Shown here piece after piece: positions 1 to 6,055 of a stretch of 9,426 nt of DNA; positions within the stretch are counted from its first letter, which is position 1, and each line of letters starts with the position of its first letter. Source of the DNA: UBA4655 sp964585575 (GTDB taxonomy: Bacteria > Planctomycetota > Planctomycetia > Pirellulales > UBA1268). The stretch spans positions 1 to 9,426 of the forward strand of contig CAZPEM010000126.1 of the NCBI GenBank assembly GCA_964585575.1, given 5' to 3'. The notes under the pieces are model-generated. The model searched no databases, was not told where the DNA came from, and worked only from the letters and a program-made list of their open reading frames with translations. A program made the position numbers and the translations under genes.

Positions 1-725
1 AGCAGGCCGTCGATGCCGCCGAGATCGACGAACGCGCCGAAATCGGCGATGTTCTTCACGACGCCGCGGCGGATCTGCCCCACCTCGAGCGTCTCCATGA
101 GCTGCTTCTTCCGCTCGGCCCGTTCCTGCTCGATGAGCGCCCGCCGCGAGACGACGATGTTTCGCCGGGGCTCGTCGATCTTGAGCACGAGGCACTGGAT
201 GGCCCGGCCGCAGTAGTCGCCGATGTCGGCCGGACGGCGGATGTCGACCTGGCTGGCCGGCAGGAAGACGTTCACCCCCGAGATGTCGACGAGCAGGCCG
301 CCCTTGATCTTCCTCGTGACGTAGCCGGTGACGACGTCGTTCTCCTTGACGCTCTCCATCACCTTGAGCCAGTCCTCGATGCGGCGGGCCTTCCGCTTCG
401 AGAGCGTGATCAGGCCCCGCTGCTCCTCGAGGCTTCCCTCCTCGAACTCCTCGAGCAGAACCTTCACGATGTCGCCAACCTGGGGGGCCGGCTCGGTCTC
501 GTCCCACTCGTTCCGCGGGATGTGCCCTTCGCTCTTGTAGCCCACGTCGACGAGCACGAACTCGTCGTCCACCCGCAGCACCTTCCCCTGGAGCACCGCG
601 TTCACCGAGAGCGTCGGGGTGCCGATCACGTACTCCCCATCCGCGGCCCCCGCCATCGCCATTTCAATTTCGTTGTCGAGTTCTGCGCCGTGTTCGAGTT
701 CGCGGATGAGGTTGCGGTTGACCAT
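1..725 (-). CDS. rpsA: 30S ribosomal protein S1, N-terminal part (3' end outside window)
   Basis: S1 binds mRNA at the ribosome and helps start translation, especially on leaders without a Shine-Dalgarno site. The translation from ATG at 725 reads MVNRNLIREL... and gives 241 complete codons before the left edge. Three S1 (OB-fold) repeats can be seen: residues about 41-110 (VNAVLQGKVLRVDDEFVLVD, then GYKSEGHIP), 128-195 (VVTGYVTRKIKGGLLVDISG, then VNVFLPASQVD) and the start of a third at about 216 (VGQIRRGVVKNIADFGAFVD). The usual protein has four to six repeats, so the rest lies to the left. ATG 725 is chosen because upstream codons in this frame hold no start before a stop. No Shine-Dalgarno site precedes it: the mRNA leader is C-rich (CCCAACCCCCCGU), which fits the SD-poor leaders often seen for rpsA. 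The gene is divergent from the transglutaminase-like gene. Identification is firm. Confidence 0.95.
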   Translation of the reverse strand, partial: MVNRNLIRELEHGAELDNEIEMAMAGAADGEYVIGTPTLSVNAVLQGKVLRVDDEFVLVDVGYKSEGHIPRNEWDETEPAPQVGDIVKVLLEEFEEGSLEEQRGLITLSKRKARRIEDWLKVMESVKENDVVTGYVTRKIKGGLLVDISGVNVFLPASQVDIRRPADIGDYCGRAIQCLVLKIDEPRRNIVVSRRALIEQERAERKKQLMETLEVGQIRRGVVKNIADFGAFVDLGGIDGL

Positions 726-727
726 AC

Positions 728-754
728 GGGGGGTTGGGAGACTGGGGAAAAGGG
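728..754 (+). other. Candidate G-quadruplex motif just upstream of rpsA
   Basis: Four G-tracts lie in 27 bp: six G at 728-733, GGG at 736-738, GGGG at 744-747 and GGG at 752-754, with loops of 2, 5 and 4 bases. This fits the G3+N1-7 quadruplex rule. It begins three bases upstream of the rpsA start codon, on the rpsA template strand, so the rpsA mRNA leader carries the matching C-tracts. The motif is visible; folding and any effect on rpsA are inference, and G-runs are frequent in GC-rich DNA. Confidence 0.35.
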
Positions 755-922
755 TTGGAGGAAACGGAAAATCACGCTGGGAAATGAGCCACGAAGTCTA
801 CCATTTGGGTGCCGAGCGAACAATCGAACACCCCCGGCCGCCGCGTCCCACCCAGTTTTCCGAGACCTACGGCCCGCCGCGAACCGAAAGTCGCGGCCGT
901 CCGCCCGCCGATGCCACCCGAC

Positions 923-1873
923 ATGAGTCGCTTGATCATCGCGTTCGCCACGGCCATTGCAGTCGGGCCACCGGCGGCGATGGCGCAGTTTCTCGACGAG
1001 CCCGCGGCGGCCGCCGGCCCGACGCTCGGAGAACCACGGATCCAGCGGTTTCGAGTCGGCGTCCAGGTGACGGCGGAGGGGGGGCCCGTCCAGGGGATCT
1101 ACGCCACGATGCCGGTGCCGGCCGACTGGCCCGAGCAGAAGGTGAGGATCGTCTCGGAGGAGCTTTCGCCCGGCGTCAGAAACCTCCGCTACCGGATGCT
1201 CGCCGCGGGCGTGAAGCAGGCGATCGTCGATGTTCCCGAGATTGCCGCCGGTGAGACCGCGAAGGCCGTCGTGACGTTCGAGATCGAGCGGGCGGCGATC
1301 CTGGCACCGGCCGACACGTCGCAATTGAAGGTGCCGGAAAAGCCGGACCGTGGCCTGCGGGTGTTCCTGGGCCCGAGTCCGTACATCGAGTCGCGGCACG
1401 CCAAGATCGTCAAACTCGCCAAGGAGGCGGCCGGCGACCTGGAGGGATGGTCCCGCGTGGAAGCGATCTACGACGCCGTCCGCGAAAAGGTCGAATACCG
1501 CGAAGGAAAGCTGAAGGGCGCCGCAAAGGCCCTCGCGGAAGGCTCGGGGGATTGCGAGGAGCTCAGCTGCCTCTTCATCGCCGCCTGCCGGTCCCAGGGC
1601 ATTCCATCCCGCACCGTCTGGGTCGAAGGGCACTGCTATCCGGAGTTCTACCTCGTCGATCCGGCGGGCAGCGGATGGTGGTTTCCCTGCCAGGCAGCCG
1701 GCACCCGAGCCTTCGGTTCAATGCCCGACTGCCTGCCGATCCTGCAGAAGGGAGACGCCTTCCGCGATCCCGACCGTCCGGCCGAAACGCTCCGCTACGT
1801 CTCGGAATTCGTCCGCGGCTCGAGCACCGGCGACGGCCGGCCTCGGGTCAGGTTCATCCGCGAAGGCGGCTGA
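923..1873 (+). CDS. Exported transglutaminase-like (papain-fold) protein
   Basis: A 316-residue protein with a Sec-type signal peptide (MSRLIIAFATAIAV, then GPPAAMA) and probable cleavage after AMA. A transglutaminase-like core occupies about residues 165-265: GSGDCEELSCLFIAACRSQG places the nucleophile at Cys211, and GHCYPEFYLVD gives His237 in the usual H-x-W-x-E-x-Y position, although here Tyr replaces Trp. The third residue, normally Asp or Asn after a GW motif, is not obvious: the matching stretch reads WWFPCQ. Members of this superfamily include proteases, amidases and cross-linking enzymes, so the substrate cannot be named. The region before the core (about 25-160) looks like a beta-rich domain of unknown role. 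ATG 923 is chosen because the signal peptide begins there; in-frame ATG 911 would add MPPD, and an open frame reaches back to 809. None of these starts has a Shine-Dalgarno site. Upstream, 726-922 holds no other gene that I can see. Confidence 0.8.
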   Translation: MSRLIIAFATAIAVGPPAAMAQFLDEPAAAAGPTLGEPRIQRFRVGVQVTAEGGPVQGIYATMPVPADWPEQKVRIVSEELSPGVRNLRYRMLAAGVKQAIVDVPEIAAGETAKAVVTFEIERAAILAPADTSQLKVPEKPDRGLRVFLGPSPYIESRHAKIVKLAKEAAGDLEGWSRVEAIYDAVREKVEYREGKLKGAAKALAEGSGDCEELSCLFIAACRSQGIPSRTVWVEGHCYPEFYLVDPAGSGWWFPCQAAGTRAFGSMPDCLPILQKGDAFRDPDRPAETLRYVSEFVRGSSTGDGRPRVRFIREGG

Positions 1874-1879
1874 CCTCCA

Positions 1880-1924
1880 CGAGATGACAGCTACCCCGCT
1901 CTTCAGCGACTGAGCTACGCGGTT
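1880..1924 (-). other. tRNA D-arm-like fragment in a convergent spacer
   Basis: On the minus strand, 1917-1898 reads TAGCTCAGTCGCTGAAGAGC, which matches a tRNA D-arm (U8, A9, stem GCTC/GAGC, loop starting AGT). The seven bases before it (AACCGCG) could be a 5' acceptor strand. The rest does not fold: there is no paired anticodon stem around CTGTCAT, no TTCRA T-loop, and the space before any matching 3' acceptor is too short. It is best read as a remnant of a tRNA 5' half or a chance match. It fills most of the 66-bp gap between the stops of the transglutaminase-like gene and the TIM-barrel gene. The short hairpin could slow transcription, but no T-tract marks a terminator. Confidence 0.25.
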
Positions 1925-1939
1925 ACCCGTGTCAGCTCC

Positions 1940-2911
1940 TCAGTTACCCTGGCCGACGAGCCGGCCGGCGGCGTTTTTCGTCGGCTCGAGTCCCTCGAAC
2001 TCGAAGCCGTCACGTCCCGCCCCGTCCTTCGGCGCCGGCAGGAACCACCGCGGCAGGATCGGAAGCCCCGCGTCCTTCCAAACGGCCTCCATCCGGTCGC
2101 CGGCGAGTTTCACGAGCTTCTCACGGCCGCGGCCAGCCACCGCCGACCGGTCGGCCCAGGGCGTGACCGGTCCGTCAAAGCCGGCCTTCTCCGCCGCCTG
2201 AAGCAGCGGTCCACAGGCGATCACACCGGTCTCGCCCGGCAGGAGCCGATCGGCGCGGGCGAGTTCCGCCGCCGCCCGCTCGCGCGGGGCATCGGAGAGA
2301 CGGATCTCGACGATCTTCCCGGCCGGAACCTGCGAGAGAAGCGAGAGTGACTCCCCAGAAACATGCATTGCCCACGCATCGACGACCACGCCGACCTGCG
2401 GCCCCGCCACCGCCACGAGCCCGAGGAGTCCCTCCAGTGTGTGGATGAACTCGTGCGCCCTGCCCGCACGGGCCTCGACTTCGGGAACGACCGCCAGGCC
2501 GAGCATGACACCATATTTTGCGAGCGGGCCCTCCACCGCCTCGAGCCGCCGGCGAATGAGATCGAAGAAATCCTTGAAGGCGTGGGCGTCGGAGGCGGGG
2601 GGCAGCGTCGCGACCGCCCGCGGGGCCTCCGCGCTCCTCGCCGATTCCAGCCGTTTCGGCAGGAGCTTTATCTCGCGGGAAAACGTCTCGTCGTCGCCGG
2701 CGAGATCGACCGGCAGTGCAAACACCCCCGTCTTCAGCCGGGCGCTCACCATCAGCCGTCGAGCGTGCTCCGCGCCGAACGCCTCGGCCTGCTGATGAAA
2801 GTCGACCAGGTCGATGTCCATCGCGTCGAAGCCGAACGAAAGCGCGAGCTCGATGAGCTCGCTGGAACGCCCTGTGAGGGGCAGGCCGACCGTGCTGAGA
2901 TTGCGAAACAC
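1940..2911 (-). CDS. Xylose-isomerase-like TIM-barrel protein (sugar isomerase/epimerase or AP-endonuclease-2 fold)
   Basis: A 323-residue cytosolic protein without signal peptide or membrane segment. Barrel features appear in order: LALSFGFDAMDIDLVDF near the N-terminus (strand 1 and the usual GFDAxDxD turn), YGVMLGLAVVPEVEARAG at mid-length with a possible metal-binding Glu, VGVVVDAWAMHVSGESLSLL (Asp at a strand end followed by the usual SG), KIVEIRLSDAP, then LLPGETGVIACGPLLQAAEK and GFDGPVTPWAD, which is the typical end of planctomycete sugar phosphate isomerase/epimerase-like proteins. The usual metal-binding His after VVDxW and in the (V/I)H(I/L)xD strand is not clearly kept: that strand reads EIRLSD. 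Activity is therefore uncertain. The start is taken as GTG 2911 (MFRNLSTVGLPLTG) with AGGAG ten bases upstream; the open frame runs on to 3532 but that part is the reverse of uppP. The gene is divergent from uppP across 123 bp. Confidence 0.75.
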   Translation of the reverse strand: MFRNLSTVGLPLTGRSSELIELALSFGFDAMDIDLVDFHQQAEAFGAEHARRLMVSARLKTGVFALPVDLAGDDETFSREIKLLPKRLESARSAEAPRAVATLPPASDAHAFKDFFDLIRRRLEAVEGPLAKYGVMLGLAVVPEVEARAGRAHEFIHTLEGLLGLVAVAGPQVGVVVDAWAMHVSGESLSLLSQVPAGKIVEIRLSDAPRERAAAELARADRLLPGETGVIACGPLLQAAEKAGFDGPVTPWADRSAVAGRGREKLVKLAGDRMEAVWKDAGLPILPRWFLPAPKDGAGRDGFEFEGLEPTKNAAGRLVGQGN

Positions 2912-2991
2912 CGTGGGGGATCTCCTGGGTTGTCCTGATTCGAGCCCGAAAGGATAGCCGATTTTCCGGTGGTACGATACGGCCCCGTCCG

Positions 2992-3010
2992 GCCCGATCT
3001 CATATCGGGC
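2992..3010. promoter_or_regulatory. Perfect 7-bp inverted repeat in the uppP leader
   Basis: GCCCGAT (2992-2998), spacer CTCAT, ATCGGGC (3004-3010). It lies 24 bases before the chosen uppP start, between the divergent uppP and TIM-barrel genes. It could be an operator for a dimeric regulator or an RNA hairpin in the uppP leader. If uppP started at the upstream GTG 2969 the repeat would be coding. The symmetry is visible; the role is inferred. Confidence 0.35.
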
Positions 3011-3034
3011 AGCGGCTTCAGGAACCTGGCACGC

Positions 3035-3967
3035 GTGTCCCCAATCACCGCGATCATCCTCGGCGCCGTTCAGGGCCTCACGGAATTCCTGCCGATCTCG
3101 AGCACGGCCCACCTGCTGATCGTTCCGCTCCTCCTGGGCCAGGACGATCCCGGGGCCGCCTACTCGGCCGTGATCCAGTGCGGCACGCTGCTCGCCGTGG
3201 TCGTCGCGATGCGTCGCGACATCGCCGCGATCGCCGTCGGATTCGCGAGAGGCCTGCGGGACGGCGAGCCGCTGGGCACCCCCGAGTCGCGGGCGGCGGT
3301 GCTCGTCGTCGTCGGCACGATCCCGATCGTGGCCGCCGGCTTCGCCTTGAAGCACCTCATCCGCGGCGAGGCGCGGCGGCCCGAGGTCGTGCTCGCGGCG
3401 GTCTGCCTCGGCACGCTCCTGCTTGCGGCGGCCGAGCTCGTGCTCACGGTGCGGGCCCGCTCGGGAACTCGCGGCCGCGACGGCCTGGCGGGTGTGACGC
3501 TCCTCGACGGACTCACGATGGGGCTCTTCCAAGTGCTCGCGCTCCTGCCGGGCACCTCCCGCAGCGGTGCGACCATCGCTTCCGGAATCTTCACGGGCCT
3601 CGATCGCCGAACGGCGGCGAGATTCTCGTTCCTGCTCTCGCTGCCCGCGATCGCCGCGGCCGGGATCCTCGAGGCGTGGCAGGAGCGTCGGGCAATTTTT
3701 GGCACGCCGGCCGATGCCGCGGCTGCCGCCATCGGCACGCTCACGGCCGCAGTCGTCGGCTACGCCGCGATCCGCTGGCTCCTCTCGTCACTCGCACGGC
3801 ACACGCTCTGGCCGTTCGTGGTCTACCGCCTCGCCCTGGCGGGATTCCTTGCGGCATGGGTTTGCGGCGGGCTGGCCTCGCCGGAGGTCGCGAGAAGCTC
3901 AGGCAGCGGCGAAAGTCCCACGAGTTCCGCGAGCCCGGCGGCGACCATCTCGCGGCCGGTGACGTAA
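3035..3967 (+). CDS. uppP: Undecaprenyl-diphosphatase UppP (BacA family)
   Basis: Integral membrane enzyme that removes one phosphate from undecaprenyl diphosphate, recycling the lipid carrier for peptidoglycan and other wall polymers; overproduction gives bacitracin resistance in other bacteria. From GTG 3035 the protein starts MSPITAIILGAVQGLTEF and has 310 residues. Family motifs are present: the (E/Q)xxxE motif as Q13-GLT-E17, followed by FLPISSTAH with His26, and PGTSRSG at 172-178 with the essential Arg176. About eight hydrophobic segments follow the family pattern, the last being LALAGFLAAWVCGGLA. GTG 3035 is preferred over GTG 2969 because AGGA lies at 3020-3023 and homologues begin close to this point; the longer form adds 22 polar residues. 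About 27 polar C-terminal residues (SPEVARSSGSG...) are extra to the family and lie in the overlap with the ClpP-like gene on the other strand. Confidence 0.93.
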   Translation: MSPITAIILGAVQGLTEFLPISSTAHLLIVPLLLGQDDPGAAYSAVIQCGTLLAVVVAMRRDIAAIAVGFARGLRDGEPLGTPESRAAVLVVVGTIPIVAAGFALKHLIRGEARRPEVVLAAVCLGTLLLAAAELVLTVRARSGTRGRDGLAGVTLLDGLTMGLFQVLALLPGTSRSGATIASGIFTGLDRRTAARFSFLLSLPAIAAAGILEAWQERRAIFGTPADAAAAAIGTLTAAVVGYAAIRWLLSSLARHTLWPFVVYRLALAGFLAAWVCGGLASPEVARSSGSGESPTSSASPAATISRPVT

Positions 3968-4440
3968 CGGTGCGTCTTGATCCACCGGTCGATGGTCTCA
4001 CTGGAAATCCCGAACAGCTCGGCCAGCAGCACGTCCATCTCCCGCTCGAGATCGGCGAAATGACGGGACCACTCGGCCGCCTCCGCGATGCCGATGTGTT
4101 CCTCGCTCTGCCACTTCATCGGGTGAAAGAGGAATACGCTGAAAGGGGTCACGAGCCGCCGCCGGCAGGCGGCGAATGGCCAGAGCGCCGCCGAGGAGCA
4201 TTCCCCGGTGACGATGCCCGTCGCCTCGATGCCCCGGAGCTTCATGAGCCCCACGAGCGACATCGCGCAGTATGGGCTGCCGCCCGGCGAATCGAAGTAG
4301 ATCGTGCACTGCCCGCCGGGAGGCACGCCAAGGAGCCGATCGGTCATTTCCGACTCGTGGTCCGTCAGATCGCCGACGATGGCAATCTCGAGCGGACCCG
4401 AATGTTCCTCGGCGGAATCCTGACGATCGTGTTGCGGCAT
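3823..4440 (-). CDS. ClpP-like serine protease family protein with an altered catalytic site
   Basis: A 205-residue protein of the ClpP/crotonase fold. DSPGGS at 50-55 matches the ClpP strand that forms the oxyanion site, TGECSSAAL at 78-86 matches the GQAASMGA nucleophile motif with Ser83 aligned to the catalytic Ser, and FLFHPM contains His106 in the place of the catalytic His. In the third motif (E. coli ERDRFLSAPEAVEYGLVD) this protein has THRYVTGREMVAAGLAE, so the catalytic Asp aligns with His157. It may be inactive or use another acid. ATG 4440 is taken as the start since residue 20 onward aligns with ClpP; there is no Shine-Dalgarno site, and the frame stays open to 4569. The last 25 or so residues look disordered and overlap uppP. 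It is not next to clpX or another clpP here, and divergent planctomycete ClpP-like paralogues of this sort are known. It could also be a structural paralogue. Confidence 0.8.
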   Translation of the reverse strand: MPQHDRQDSAEEHSGPLEIAIVGDLTDHESEMTDRLLGVPPGGQCTIYFDSPGGSPYCAMSLVGLMKLRGIEATGIVTGECSSAALWPFAACRRRLVTPFSVFLFHPMKWQSEEHIGIAEAAEWSRHFADLEREMDVLLAELFGISSETIDRWIKTHRYVTGREMVAAGLAELVGLSPLPELLATSGEASPPQTHAARNPARARR

Positions 4441-4529
4441 GGTCGGAGAGGGTAAAACAGTGGACGGGAATCGGCAACCCAGGGCCGTTCCCCGGAGCCC
4501 TGAAACGGCTGAATGACCGCGGCCGAGGG

Positions 4530-4555
4530 TATTCTGCCCTGGAGAAACGCAGGAG
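4530..4555 (+). promoter_or_regulatory. Possible -10 element and the Shine-Dalgarno site that sets a TTG start
   Basis: In the 121-bp divergent spacer between the ClpP-like gene and the zinc-ribbon gene, TATTCT (4530-4535) resembles a -10 hexamer (four of six), but no good -35 is seen 15-18 bp upstream. AGGAG at 4551-4555 sits six bases before TTG 4562 and is the reason that start was chosen. The Shine-Dalgarno call is good; the promoter call is weak. Confidence 0.3.
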
Positions 4556-4561
4556 TCAGGT

Positions 4562-5399
4562 TTGGGCATCGAGGCTTTTTGCCCGAACGGCCACCGGATG
4601 AAGGTGAAAGATCACCTCGCCGGCCGGCTCGGCGTCTGCCCGACCTGCGGGAGCCGGTTTCGACTGCCCGACATCTCCAGCGCGCAGCCTCCGCGACACT
4701 CCGCTCCCTTTGGCAGCGCTCCCTTTGGCAGCATCCCGGCCCTTCCGGCCACGGCCCGCCTCCCGGTCGCCGAACCACTGCCGATCGATCCAGCCGTGAT
4801 TTCCTCGCTCCCGATCGCAGTGCCCTACGCCGGCGCGGTCCCGCCGATCGACTTTGCACCACCGTTCAGCCCGCCGCCGTCGGACACTCCAACCACGGNN
4901 NNNNNNNNNNNNNNNNNNNNNNNNNNNNNNNNNNNNNNNNNNNNNNNNNNNNNNNNNNNNNNNNNNNNNNNNNNNNNNNNNNNNNNNNNNNNNNNNNNCG
5001 GACACTCCAACCACGGGCACCCCGACCGCGGTGACCTTCGGTCAGGGGCCGCTCGCCCCAGCACTCCCGACCATGTCGACCGGACTCCCGGGCAGCAGCC
5101 CCGGCCCTCCGGGCAGCAGCCCCGGCCCTGCGGGCAGCGGTCCCAGCCCTCCGGGCCTTGGGGCAGTGCCGACGGCAACACCGCCGGACCGGCCGTGGTC
5201 ATCCCCGATCGATCCGCCCGCGGACTTGTCGCCGACCGATCCGGTCCTCGAGTGGGCAGCCCACCCGCGGTCCCCGAGTGTCTCCCGGAGAAGGCCCCGC
5301 AACGACGGGGGCATCGGGCTGTCGCTGACGCTCGTGGCGATCGCTGGGATCGCTGCCGCCATGGCCTGGATGATCCTGCGGTCCCGCGGCATCGTATAG
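4562..5399 (+). CDS. Zinc-ribbon, Pro-rich, C-terminally membrane-anchored protein (interrupted by an assembly gap)
   Basis: Begins at TTG 4562 with AGGAG six bases upstream. Residues 7-35 form a zinc ribbon: CPNGH, then HLAGRLG, then CPTCG, giving Cys/His and Cys/Cys ligand pairs. This N-terminal ribbon is common in Planctomycetes, often ahead of a linker and membrane helix. A long Pro/Ala/Ser/Thr-rich linker follows, with two copies of APFGS (4703-4732) and a seven-residue repeat after the gap. The C-terminus holds one membrane helix (LSLTLVAIAGIAAAMAWMIL) followed by RSRGIV, so the ribbon is probably cytosolic. The 100 N at 4899-4998 break the frame as written, but codons before it (SDTPTT) and after it (DTPTTGTPT) agree if the 18-bp repeat at both edges is treated as one overlap; that join gives a 239-residue protein. 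The true linker could be longer. Function unknown. It is the first gene of the plus-strand run. Confidence 0.72.
4703..4732 (+). repeat. 15-bp tandem duplication, two perfect copies
   Basis: GCTCCCTTTGGCAGC occurs at 4703-4717 and again at 4718-4732, coding APFGS twice in the linker of the zinc-ribbon protein. Identity at the third codon positions suggests a recent duplication. Confidence 0.9.
4881..5016 (+). repeat. 18-bp direct repeat bordering a 100-N assembly gap
   Basis: CGGACACTCCAACCACGG lies at 4881-4898, immediately before the N run, and again at 4999-5016, immediately after it. Either it is a unit of a Thr/Pro-coding tandem repeat that could not be assembled, or the two contig ends overlap by these 18 bases and no sequence is missing. 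Joining on the overlap keeps the reading frame. Confidence 0.85.
5088..5171 (+). repeat. 21-bp coding repeat, two perfect and one or two degenerate copies
   Basis: Units at 5088-5108 and 5109-5129 are identical and code PGSSPGP. The unit at 5130-5150 codes AGSGPSP, and 5151-5171 codes PGLGAVP, which keeps the spacing only in part. The repeat lengthens the Pro/Ser/Gly linker of the zinc-ribbon protein just before its charged stretch and membrane helix. Confidence 0.85.
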
Positions 5400-5482
5400 C
5401 GTGCCGGCTTTTGCGATACACTCTCCACCGGCGGCCGCGGGCGAACCGCGAGCCCCCGATCCTCCCCCCACGGAACTCCGCC

Positions 5483-6055
5483 ATGATCCTTATCCCCCAC
5501 CGTCGGTCAGCCGTCGTCGTTGTCTGCCTTGCCCTCGTCGCTTCGACCCACGCCGCGGCCGACGAGCGGACGTTCACGATCGCCTCCGGCGGCTTCAAGC
5601 TCGTGGCGCCGGAAGGTTGGCAGCGGGTGGAGCCGAAGTCCAACATGATCGAGACGGAGTTTTCCATCCCGCCCGTGGGCGAGGGGAAGCCGGCGGGCCG
5701 GATGACCGTCATGGGCGCCGGCGGCAGCTTGCAGGCAAACATCGACCGCTGGTACGGTCAGTTCTCCCAGCCGGATGGTTCGAGCACGAAGGAAAAGGCC
5801 ACCACGAAGACCATGAAGGTTTCCGGCTGCAACGTGACGATCGTCGACATCCCCGGCACCTACAAGGACATGCCGATGGGCCCCTTCGCCCAGGGCAAGG
5901 CCGTGGATCGGCCCGCCTACCGGATGCTCGCGGCGATCGTCGAAACGCCCTCTGCCGGCAACTATTTCCTCAAGTTCTACGGACCGGCCGAATGCCTCTC
6001 GAAACACGCCGACGGCTTCCGCGGCATGATCGAAGGGCTTGCCGCGAACAAGTGA
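5483..6055 (+). CDS. Exported protein of unknown function
   Basis: A 190-residue protein whose N-terminus is a clear Sec signal: IPHRR, hydrophobic SAVVVVCLALVAS, then THAAA with cleavage before DERTF. There is a Cys in the hydrophobic core but no proper lipobox, so it is probably soluble in the periplasm or paryphoplasm. The mature part begins FTIASGGFKLVAPEGWQRVE, an opening seen in small exported beta-rich proteins, and contains a single Cys pair (Cys in VSGCNV and in PAECLSK) that could form a disulfide. No catalytic motif is recognised. ATG 5483 is chosen for the signal peptide; the preceding 83 bp (5400-5482) hold only a weak GGAA. The stop TGA overlaps the GTG of the next gene as GTGA, which points to translational coupling. 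Function cannot be assigned. Confidence 0.8.
   Translation: MILIPHRRSAVVVVCLALVASTHAAADERTFTIASGGFKLVAPEGWQRVEPKSNMIETEFSIPPVGEGKPAGRMTVMGAGGSLQANIDRWYGQFSQPDGSSTKEKATTKTMKVSGCNVTIVDIPGTYKDMPMGPFAQGKAVDRPAYRMLAAIVETPSAGNYFLKFYGPAECLSKHADGFRGMIEGLAANK

Noticed and set aside
626..1633. Minus-strand open frame of 335 codons between rpsA and the transglutaminase-like gene
   Set aside because: It overlaps rpsA in another frame and is the antisense of the transglutaminase-like gene; no recognisable protein features.
1856..1924. Complete tRNA gene on the minus strand
   Set aside because: An acceptor stem could pair at six of seven positions (AACCGCG with CGCGGAT), but the space between D-arm and T-arm is too short, the T-loop lacks TTCRA, and the 3' half lies within the coding end of the transglutaminase-like gene.
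3178..4455. Plus-strand open frame of 425 codons over uppP and the ClpP-like gene
   Set aside because: Composition is Arg/His/Pro-rich noise; it is out of frame with uppP and antisense to the ClpP-like gene.
5401..6051. N-terminal extension of the NTPase frame back to 5401
   Set aside because: The translation there is Arg/Pro/Gly-rich and is the out-of-frame reading of the exported protein gene; NTPase-like sequence begins at GTG 6052.
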